A stretch of DNA of 64,000 nt from Isoetes taiwanensis. Taxonomy: Eukaryota; Streptophyta; Lycopodiopsida; Isoetales; Isoetaceae. The stretch spans positions 5,525,835 through 5,589,834 of the forward strand of contig JAJEKV010000032.1 of the NCBI GenBank assembly GCA_021234155.1. Reading direction: 5' to 3'. This document shows, one piece after another, positions 22,230-32,089 of the stretch (positions are counted from its first letter, which is position 1; the number at the start of each line of letters is the position of its first letter). Below the pieces are notes generated by a model. It searched no databases, was not told where the DNA came from, and saw only the letters and a list, made by a program, of their open reading frames with translations. The translations under genes were made by a program, and so were the position numbers.

Positions 22230-24256
22230 TCACAGTTGCTGCTCCAAATAATCATCAGCGTGCTGAGGACCCAGCCATTTGCCGGAAACATGTTCAAGAT
22301 AACCAGATATACTTCCATATGCACTGGATATCCAACTACCTACCCCATCTTGTACAGCAGGTGGCACAAAAGGGATGCTGACTTTTGGACTATTTTCTGT
22401 CTCAGATTTTGGCTCTTCACATTGCAAGCTGGCCTTCCACCGTTCTGCCAAATATGCCATCAATGCGGCATGGCCTTCATGGACCACCTCCAAAGGAGGA
22501 TCCAAAACTGGTGCTTCATCCAATTTCAAGCTCTTCAAGTTCTGTAGCCTTCCAATTGACAATGGCAAATATTTGATCTGGTTATAGCTTAAATCTAAAC
22601 ATGCCAGTGAACTGAGATCGCCTATCGAATCAGGCACATATGTGAAATCACTGAAATTGCTGCTTGCATTCAACACCTCAGATTGATCAATCTTCCAATA
22701 TCATTTGGTAACATCCTGAGTTTGTTAAAATGCACATCTAAATACTGCAAAGATGTAGCTTCACAAATGGAAGCTGGCAAATGCGTAAGGTTGTTCAAGT
22801 GTAAAGACAATTTCCTTAAACTTGTCAGCCCCAGCCCAAAATTTGTTGGTAAATACTCAATTTTGTTGAAATCAGCAATAAGCTCCACTAGCCCACTATA
22901 TGCCAGAATAACAGTAATTAGCACTAGAATGATTTATCTCTATTTCATTTGTGAAGTAGAGATTAGTATTAGGAAATGCTTTATGCGCACGAGAAATTTG
23001 CCAAATTTAAAGCAAATTCACTAGTCTCTGAACTTACTAAAGTTATTAGCAATATACCTGCACCCCATAATGCTTTCTGGAAGCGTCTGCAGCTGGTTGC
23101 TTGAGATGTCAAGAATACGAAGGCAAATGAGAAGCCCTAATGAATCAGGCAAACTCTTCAAGTGATTTGAATGTAGGTCAAGAACCACAAGGTTCACCAG
23201 ACTGCCAATTGCATCAGGGACAAGCTGTTGCCAAGCCAAAGGTTAATAGACTGAATTTATATGAGATATAACTAGTTGAATAAATAGAACAGTGATACCT
23301 TCACTAGATTATTCGAAAGGTTCAAATTTTGAAGTGAGGTTATCTTCCCTATAGTCTCTGGTACAAACTGCAACTGCTGGGAGCTTAGGTTAAGTTCAGT
23401 CTGCTGTTCCTGAATAGCCACATCAATTGCAGTTGCAGCCTGCACATTAACAGGATCAACATTTTCTCCTTGTGAAGGTTCCAACTCGGGCATGCCCTCA
23501 AGGAGATTCTCTGCATTCTTCAACATGTCTTCATATAATATGTGCAATTCATGCAGCTGTAACACAGCTTTGATAGGCTCCTTCTCCCTTTCAGCTGCAT
23601 CCTTCAGTTCCTTCTCTTTTTCTAACTACAGTGAAGAAAACAAAGAAATAAAGATAAAATATGAAGCCTTTATTCGAAAATTCTACAACTTACTGATCCA
23701 ATTGCAATATAGACAACATGAGTTGCAAAGAGACACACACATCCACATCCCCACTATCAATTCAGAGTTCGCTAACAAAATAATATATTCTGCATGTGGC
23801 AGGCCGATGCCATACATTAGGCAGTCATACACACAGTGCTGGGCAGTCTTCCTATTCATGACTAAGACTTCTAATAAAGCAAATTTTCACCTTGATCGAT
23901 GCTATTCCAATAGATGCAACATAATTTGCTCCGTCATTGACATACATAAGAAGGCGCATGAAAATTCAAATAGCTAAGCGAAAGCAACAGTAAAAAATAC
24001 CTGGGAAGCACTCCATTGGGCTGTATCAACACCAGGAGGAGGCTCAGAAAAAAACAGATTCCAGCTTCTGGGCAAGATCAGCATCGACGGAAAGCAGGTA
24101 ACGTCTAGCATCTTGAACGGCGGAAGCATCTGGGCGAGGACCCAAACAAGAAATCTTATTGCGGATATCAGCAACACTTATCAATGCCGCGACCTTGGGG
24201 GGCACGGCCATTGTGGTAACCTCTATAAGTTCTGATTCTTGGGATTCCTGAGCCAT
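22230..24256 (-). CDS. PIRL: Plant intracellular Ras-group LRR protein (PIRL), copy 2, frame-broken
   Basis: Exons on the minus strand are 24001-24256, 23299-23625, 23058-23224 and 22230-22895. Exon 2 is intact here ([20 protein letters not shown]), unlike copy 1. Two other lesions are present. Exon 1 lacks two bases in an A-run near 24050 (LESVFF then frame loss). Exon 4 lacks one C near 22679, splitting the LRR domain after DIGRLINL. Splitting the lesions between copies means a composite of both would read through, which fits either recent duplication followed by decay or consensus errors in the assembly. Splice sites and LRR layout are otherwise as in copy 1. Confidence 0.93.
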
Positions 24257-25590
24257 AGCCGGCGCAGACCCGCAAAAAGATCAATTCAATTTCTAGCGAT
24301 TCTCTTAGACGTAGGGATGAAACTGTAGACCTTCTGTCTTCCCTGAAAGGGGAAGATTTTTTCTTCGAGATACTTTTACCGGGATTCCGAGACCGCTAAA
24401 GAATATTCAGAAAAATCACCAAGCGCACCAAATATTTCAACACATACAAAAGCTGGTAATTATTGGACGTCACTGGTTGTGTTTTTGACCCATTGTGCGG
24501 ATTAGGAGGAGCAGGCCCGGTCATTTGTTGACTGGAAGTGGGAGATCTGTTCGTATACAGGAATGACCTGCTGCTTCAGATTCTGGGGTGGAAGCGGTGG
24601 CGGCCAGCCTTGCGCCGAGGGGAACCATGTGCGACACCGGAATCTCTAGCGGCAATCTATCTGCAATCTGCAAAGGTAAAAACAATTACGGCCGGGTGAA
24701 ATTAAGGAGAATGGTGGGTAAAACAGCAAGAATGGTGGGTAGAATAGGCGAGAATCGTGGGTAAAGAAAGAACTACGTGGTAAAAATTTTCGTCGCTTGA
24801 GAAGACAAAGCGTGTTTGACATTCTTTAAAAAAGCTGTTGCCACATGGCGTACGCCATTGGCTCTATGAGAATTGTTTTACCTTGCATTTCACATTATAA
24901 GTAAACAAACGGGGGCATTTTTCCTCTCGATTCTGTTTTTGTTTAAATCAAGTGGAAACTTTAGATGTTGGCGGAACTTAAGCGGTGTGCCCGATATAGT
25001 ACATTTTGATTACAATACATGCACCGCGTTTTATACAAGAGTTTATGCACATACGAGTTTATACACATCTGAGTAACATGATAGAGATCCGTGATTCGGG
25101 AGATTACAACTCCCTGCTCAAATCCACAATTGCCCAAAAGCCCTAAACTAAATGGCCTGATACATGCAAATCCAGGCCTTTTAGTATTAGAATAACCTAC
25201 TGGGAACCGAGTCAGAAACAATAAGGCCTTGCCTTTGGATTCTTCTAGAAGCACGGGTATGGAGCGTTTTGCTGGCTTCTAAGCCTTCTGCAACTGCAAT
25301 AATTTGGGCATCTTTAGTGTCTCCCAGCTTCCAAAACCCAAATCAAGTGTCTTTCAGCTTCCAAAAACCACACCAAATTACGCTCTGCTTTTCCTTCCAA
25401 CCATTCTAAGCAGTAAGATGGGGTAAAAGCACTTTGTGGTGTTCCAATTAATTTATCCCCCTGTCCCCCCAAAATGTGGCGTTGCATCCACCACTTTTGT
25501 GGTATGAAAGTATAATTATGGCACCGCTCAGCTGCCGGTATTTAAGAATAGAGTCCCAATTTGTGGGGGAAATTCTAATTTCAAAAACTA
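24257..25590. other. PIRL upstream and non-coding stretch, copy 2
   Basis: Matches 6993-8337. Similarity is near-perfect to about 24550, then clustered differences. No RNA or protein gene was recognised. Confidence 0.4.
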
Positions 25591-25680
25591 AAATTCAAAT
25601 TCAAATTCAAATTCAAATTCAAATTCAAATTCAAATTCAAATTCAAATTCAAATTCAAATTCAAATTCAAATTCAAATTC
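25591..25680. repeat. (AAATTC)15 microsatellite, copy 2
   Basis: Perfect run of 15 units, identical in length to the copy at 8338-8427. Confidence 0.98.
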
Positions 25681-25759
25681 CTATTCTTTGGCCCCTTCCT
25701 GTTCTTTGCCTACGTCCTGTTCTTTGGCTCCCTCCTGTACCAAGCTCCAATCCATTGTG

Positions 25760-26490
25760 GATATGGATGTCAATGAGGTAATCGTACACAAGCAGGCATT
25801 TTGAGGGCGGGGAGAAAGCGAAGAAGAAACAAGGAACAAGAAATGTTGAAGAAAAGGCGCCAGAGAGGAAAAGAAAAGAAGAAAAATTGGAGCTTGCGGG
25901 AATTGGCGGAAGGATCCGGTTCATCAAGAAGTGCAAGCGATGCTTGCCCGTTGTCCTTAGTTTGCTAACGTCTTTCCATAAAGCGGACCAAAAGAATGGA
26001 GGATATACGAAGAAAAGAAATTTTACTTGATTTTTGAGGGATAAAACATTGGAAAAATTCATAGGTGAAGAATTAAAGGATTTGGAAGCCAAGAGCATCG
26101 TTATAAAAGAACCTCTGCGGGACTCCATGCGGTATCAAACTCTCTACCGACAATGGCGCCTAGCGACCAAGAATAAACTGCCTTGCAATGTCACCATGCC
26201 ACTGGTCTGGTCTCAAACAAGTGACAAAATCAGCCGGTGAGATCTTGGAAAGGTGTTAAGTGTTCACCCAAGAAACCTGCAAAGGCAAAGAAAAAGAGGG
26301 AAGAGATCGATTACAATGGTGGGAAATGGGTTTCTTACAAGAGGGCTAAAAGATTCGATGCAATTTCGGATGAACATATAGAAAAGATTCAAAATTTTGG
26401 ATTGAGAACACGAGTGTCTCCTAACAAAGGATGTTAGAACTAGAAGATTGGAGAGAAATGTAAAGAGAAGAACATCTTTTGCCCACTATC
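25760..26490 (+). pseudogene. Unrecognised basic reading frame, copy 2
   Basis: Two adjoining plus-strand stretches look protein-coding: 26034-26240 (EKFIGEELKDLEAKSIVIKE) and 26237-26437 (VKCSPKKPAKAKKKREEIDY, then GGKWVSYKRAKRFDAISDE). They overlap by a few bases in different frames, so one indel may separate them. A further continuation in another frame (RTRRLERNVKRRTSFAHY) precedes a stop near 26500. The product would be strongly basic and possibly DNA-binding. No family was recognised. Confidence 0.4.
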
Positions 26491-27582
26491 ACGGAGGAAT
26501 CCTGAGTTAGTTTATTTACATTAATCATGTTTTCTTAGTTATGGTGCTTAGTATGGTGGTGCATGTGGTGGTTATTGTGTTGTCTGATGATTGTGGTGTA
26601 CTATATGCACGACATGTGAATTGTGTGTAGTTGACTCTAGTCTAAAATGCAATATTTAATGTTTGGAATATTATTAGAACATGGCGAATTGAGTACTCCT
26701 TTCTTTGGGTGTGTGTCTGCAGTCTAAAAATATTTGAGCTATAACTAAGCGATCCACGAGATACAAGTTTTTTTGTTGAATAAAGACAATCGATTCAAAA
26801 ACCAAATACATTGGAAAGTATGATATATTAAAAAAAGGATCTTACAAAATTTGGCTTTACAAAATTTGGCTTTCCATTGAAAGCTTCATGCCCGAGAACT
26901 AAATTTACATGCATGATTTCCTAAGCAACGGAAATCTTTGGTATGGTAGCTCGAACGGTGCATACAAAATTATTGTTTTACTAAAAGCATCTAAGCTTTC
27001 TGCGGTCATCCCATTTTAAGGATGAGGTTTGCGATTGCTTCCTGCATCCCCGGTGGTAAGAAATCGCAGTGCGCGATAAAAATCCGTTGTTCTGCAGAGT
27101 CGGAGGCGGACAAGTGACGAGAACAAATATACCGGTGCCCTTGCGGCGACATGTAACTTTATAAGCTCATGAACTCTGTCTAAGAGCTCTCTTCTGTCAA
27201 TCGACTCCAAGCGATCTATTGTATGCCTTTAGGTTGGATTGAAATCGGCAAAGAAGGTGGATTTAGGCATATCCACCTTGAGAGATTTATCCGCGAGCCA
27301 CTGTTTAACATGTCTTGAATGCCCTCCTCGGTCACCCTACAATAGCCCGTAGTGATCTCGAACATGGATCCTACCATGTTGCGGAATGAACTTCTTGAGT
27401 TGGCGTGAATTGGGAACGAAAACGCCAAAAATCAGATGTAGGAGCGAGATTTAGGACCCGGATCTTTTCTAATGATTAGAAGAGGAATGTAATTATTATC
27501 GGGGTGTCTGCAATTTGAAGTGTTTATGAGAGCTAGGTAGATTTTTATGTCGACGAAATAGGATAAAAGTGATGTAATGTGA

Positions 27583-28220
27583 TGTGTGGTGTCGTGATGG
27601 TGTGGTGTGGTGTGGTGTGGTGTGGGTTGCGTTATGTCCATGGTGTCATGTGGGTGTGTGCATGTTAATGTATGATCCGGAGAATCTCCCCTCACCCCAC
27701 CACACCCCATCTATCCCACCACCATAGACTACCACCACATCTTTGCGACCACCACATTACCACCACATGCACACACATCCCACCACATCCCACGCCACAC
27801 CCCTCCACCACTACCACCACACTCCACCACCACCACATCACACCACAATCCACAACACCACACCACACCACCACCACTACACCCCCCCACCACCACCACC
27901 ACACTCCACCACACACCACCACGACCACCACACCCCCACCACCACACCACATTATAGCACCACACACCACTACACACACCACCACCACCACCCCCATCAC
28001 CACACCACACACCACCCCACCACCTCCACCACCACCACCCCCCACCATCCGCCCCACCACCACACACCCCCCCCACCACCCCCACCACCCACCACACACC
28101 ACCCACCACCACAATCCACCACCACACTCCACCACCACTCCACACTCCACCATTTGGTGTATGGTGTGTGGTGGTTGGTATGGTGTGTGGTGGGGTGGTG
28201 TGGTGTGGTGTGGTAATGTA
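27583..28220. repeat. Strand-switching GTG/CAC low-complexity block, copy 2
   Basis: The same organisation as copy 1: GTG tract 27583-27632, CAC/CCA tract about 27690-28152, GTG tract 28153-28215. Length polymorphism against copy 1 is evident throughout. Confidence 0.93.
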
Positions 28221-28369
28221 CACAGCACTAAGGTGCTCGTTAAGTGAATATGATGAGTGTGGGGCATGGTATGGTGTGTGTATACATCCTAACAGTTTAG
28301 TGTTCATTTCATGCGGATGCTATTGTTCAAGAGGTTTACGGACCAACATCCGAGAAATTAAGATTAGAT

Positions 28370-29960
28370 CTTGAGCTTTTGAGAAGCTAAAACCCTGGTT
28401 TGTTGTGAAATTGAAGGACTTCAATAGTTCTTTGTTGCATATTCAAAGACGTGAGGATGCAAATGCTAGTGGATGGACTCAATGGGATGAGAACCAAACA
28501 TTCAAGAATTGCACTTGCACCCTCGGTGTTTGTAGATCACATGAACTTGGTCAATGCAGGGGCACACCAACATAAAATTGCAAGTACTGAGGAAGCTTGT
28601 GGAGATCTATATTATGTCCAAAGAGTGAATTAGATGAGTTTCACAAGAAGGCGTGCATCCTTGGAAATTGTGAGTATGGGAATCAAGAAGTTTCAGACTG
28701 TCCCATGGAAGGAAGTGGCGGTGGAAAGTGAAATGGGAGTACATTGACTATGAAAAAGTCAACGTCTCGAGTTACGGTAGGAGACCCGACTCATCAATTA
28801 CAATGAGACCGTAACCCAAGGAGCTTCGGATAAACCGAAAAGAGCATCTAAAAATCTTTCCAATTGCATAATTTGGTACCAATGGCAGTGCAAAATGGTT
28901 TAAAGGAGCTTACGAGAATCTCAGCCAGATGCATGTCTCTCGGTAGTAAATTTTGCGAGAGAACTATACATTCAAGGAACAAGAGGAGGTCACGGTCGAT
29001 CTTGTTTGGGTCAATAACCGGGATTACCATTTTGGTTCAAATAACATATCGGTATGACTTCGGGGCGGATGAGATTATCAAGGAGACACATTACTATGTA
29101 TCGGATGATAGGGAACCACGATACTTTGTTAGGTGCAACAACTTTCATGAAGCACCACAAATATCTGGGCGAGAAAGGAAGTGTTCCAAAGAGACATTAT
29201 GTGTTTTCAGATGGTGCAGCATCTCAATTCAAGGCTTCTAGACCATTTTACTTTGTGGCTAGGTACACAAACGACACTGATGTCTATATGATGTGGAATT
29301 TTTTTGGTTCTAACCACGGGAAAGGTGAACCACGATGGCAAAGGCTGGCGAGTTGAAGAGATGGTTAAGACAAGCGCAATTAAAATCTGGCCGACATAAA
29401 ATTGGGTAATGCTCATGAAGTGGTAGAAGTTGCCGATGGAACATCCGAGTGGATGAACACATCTAAAACCAGTAAGAGGAAGAATATAAAAAGGTTCTTT
29501 TGGGAAGTCAAGGTGGAGGATATAGATAGAAAGAAAGCATGGGATGCAGAAAGGATTTTGGACACTAGGCAGATCCATTGTGTACATGCATTCAATCCTG
29601 AATCTCCATTGCGGTTGCACACGGGAACTTTCATGCTTACCGCAGACTCTTTGCTTGGATGGCATGTGGGACAGTTGTGTGAACAAGCACTACGTTGATG
29701 ATTGGAAACTTCAAGTTATTGTACCATCCTCCAATGTGCATCTTTGACATTGAGGGCCGTAAATCCAGCCGGTCCTTGTTCTCCTCAATCCCACGATGTT
29801 AGCGAGAGGCACTTAGAGTTGGTGATAATTTTTTTGTTGTTGCTCCAGAAAGGAATGGGTTCTGAATTTTGGATTCTGATGTGCACAAAACCAAAATGGA
29901 TAGTGGAGAAAGACTTCCAACTCAATGGAACATGGTACCTACGCCCGGTGATAGTGTCAT
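28370..29960 (+). pseudogene. HGKG-motif transposase-like gene remnant, copy 2
   Basis: Plus-strand fragments in order: KLKDFNSSLLHIQRRED and WTQWDENQTFKNCTCTLGVC (Cys-rich) near 28410-28530; a middle region with several stops; HYVFSDGAASQFKASRPFYF near 29195-29255; MMWNFFGSNHGKGE near 29288-29330; then NAHEVVEVADGTSEW and a C-terminal part near 29410-29690. The Asp in SDG and the HGKG motif are the likely catalytic-core landmarks of a DDE/RNase H-like fold (inference). At least four frame changes are needed to join the parts. Confidence 0.6.
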
Positions 29961-30496
29961 AGAAGGTATGTATTACAAGAAGGCGCCAAGATCAACCGTC
30001 GGCTATGATCTTTTGCGAAAACGCATTTAGGCATAGTATTCACAAAACAGTCTGTGCAATCGGACTTCACATGCCACCAACTAAATGTCAAAAGCGGATC
30101 AGATATATAGGCTGGATCCTTTAGATGAGGAGAAAATTTTCACGAAAATTTGCCGAAGTTCTTTTCGATGATGATGAAATGTAAAAACCATTCTCAGTAG
30201 TTTTGAGAACTCATGTGAAGTTTTGTGCTTCAAATTTGTGAAAATGAGTTTGTCTTGATTTCTTTTGAAGATTTGAATTCTTACGAAACACTTGATTCCT
30301 TTGTTTGTGAGATGAATTGAATATGAATTTTCATTGAAATGAATCGAGGTTACAATAACAATTATGTACATAAGAAAGATATACGATGATTTAAGTACGG
30401 AGGTGACTCATGCACCTACATACTTCCCAATACATATGTTCCTCTCGGTTCGGCTTTTGTTGCTTCTAATCTTAAAACTTCAAGCATGAATACTCT

Positions 30497-31389
30497 AACA
30501 TCAACTAGATCACAGGTGCGAAATGTTCACAACCTGCGATTAACCACACTTTGTCAATACTTGAGTTTGGTTTGTCTGCTACATTTAAGTTGACTTACTA
30601 GATCGAGGCAACAATATATTCACTCCTTTTAAGTACCCCCCAAAATTTGTGCATAAACAAACATACTGGCGAGGCCACATGAATGACCATCGGTTTGAAG
30701 AGGCGTTAAAATTTTCACAACATCGGAGGTTGTAAAGCTGAAATTATTGTGTCTAAGCAATTCCGGGAACACTGCACTCAAAGTTTGTTGTCATTGTGCC
30801 CTACAACAAAAATGCAATGAGCAAGCACTAACCTCTCAATATGTGCCTTACGCCATGCAAGCCCGAGCTATCAAAGTGATATATCCCCGGTTTATATCTG
30901 CATGCGAGATCTGGCGTGGGCTTACAATCGACAATGAGTCCGATGATGTCCATCACAAGCGAGCAAAACATATCATCGCACTAATCGATTCACATGTTTC
31001 CTTATTGTTTTGTAACTATTTGTGTCCTTGGACAATGTCGAGTGAAAAAGAGGGTCAAAGAAATGAAAGGGATGGCTCATTCCTTGGAGAATCAAGTAGT
31101 ATTCCATGTATCTGCAAACATATGCATATCATCTGGCACAATCCTGATGATCACAAATCGAGATGAAAGTATCACCTTGAGAAGAGGAGGATCAATTGAT
31201 CATTGAACCAACGCGTGTCGGCTTCCAAAATTTTGATGTCGGTGGAGCTAATCACGGCGGTTTCGTTCCACTCAGCACCACTTCCAGATGTGTATTTGGC
31301 TTTAGATAGTCAGGGACTGCCGAAGCTCTATCATCTCTAGTTCTAAACACACACGAGAACATTTGCTCACAATCCATTCAAATATTTTA
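30497..31389. other. Unique region, one unrecognised frame
   Basis: A 139-codon plus-strand frame at 30747-31166 has scattered Cys/His but no recognisable motif, and continues without splice support. I see no RNA gene. It may be remnant mobile DNA. Confidence 0.3.
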
Positions 31390-32076
31390 AATTGAAAAAG
31401 TACAACACATATCATAGAAATTCTTTTACTTATATTGACTTTCAAAGAGTTTTACAAGATTCATTTATGAAAATACTTGTCGAGCATTTTCATGCGATTC
31501 TTGCGACTCTTGAGAATCCCACATGTTCCACATTTGATGTTCCTTCACATAAGCTGGCACACTTTACGCGGCCGAAGTCCCTCCGACCATGGTTTGAATT
31601 GCTCCAAAAGGAAATTGGAATCCAACCATCGGAGCAAAACTATTTGGACATATCATTGTGTTGGTGGTTGGCGAGAACCCTTATATCTCTTGTCATCTAT
31701 CAACAATGTGTTTGTCACTGGTATCTCCAAAATTTCTGGTACACTTTGGACGGATCCTTAAGGAATATTGGCTTATTAACCACTTTTAATTTTGTGTTGG
31801 TGCGGTCATCCCGATTCCAAATAAAAAGAAATCGCGCCCTTATATTCCTGCGACAACTTTCTCGTCAACAAGTCAACATTACTCTTAGCCATCTTTGGAC
31901 CACAATGCAATCTCAAATTTTGAAAAACACCATTATAAGAACTCCTGAAATCCAGACCTAGAAACTGCGAACTTTTGATGGTTCAATTTCTGAATGGTCA
32001 CTTCTGGCTCGGCCGATCAGGGGATCCTCTCTTTCAAGTCATAAAACTTGCCTAAAACCCCATTAAAATCCGAACA
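31390..32076 (-). pseudogene. FCP1/NIF-like (HAD) phosphatase domain remnant
   Basis: Read on the minus strand, three pieces in different frames follow the order of an FCP1-homology domain. DFNGVLGKFYD (32039-32073) matches the nucleophile motif, with Asn in place of the second Asp of DxDxT. FIWNRDDRTNTKLKVV and KPIFLKDPSKVYQKFW (about 31727-31840) match the W-D-x-x-x-C-T...K-L-x-x-x-F region. NTLLIDDKRYKGSRQPP (about 31665-31720) matches the conserved IDD loop. RSGFQEFL near 31945 matches the RP-x-x-x-x-F-L segment. Several frameshifts make it non-functional. It begins 14 bp beyond the stop of the upstream gene at 32090 and in a different frame, so it may be the severed C-terminal half of that protein. 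Confidence 0.68.
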
Positions 32077-32089
32077 AGGAGAATTTCGG

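Larger units (their letters stand above)
17365..30496. repeat. Tandem segmental duplication, copy 2
   Basis: This is the second copy of the 13.2 kb segment, separated from copy 1 by 4.1 kb of unique DNA (13234-17364). Differences from copy 1 include loss of one unit of a 42 bp tandem duplication near 22125, independent frameshifts in PIRL exons, and many small differences in the transposase and simple-repeat parts. The right edge is where the shared text ending in CATGAATACTCT stops, at 30496. Confidence 0.93.

Noticed and set aside
31392-31961. 189-codon plus-strand protein
   Set aside because: It is antisense to recognisable FCP1-domain segments on the minus strand, which explain the conservation-like appearance.
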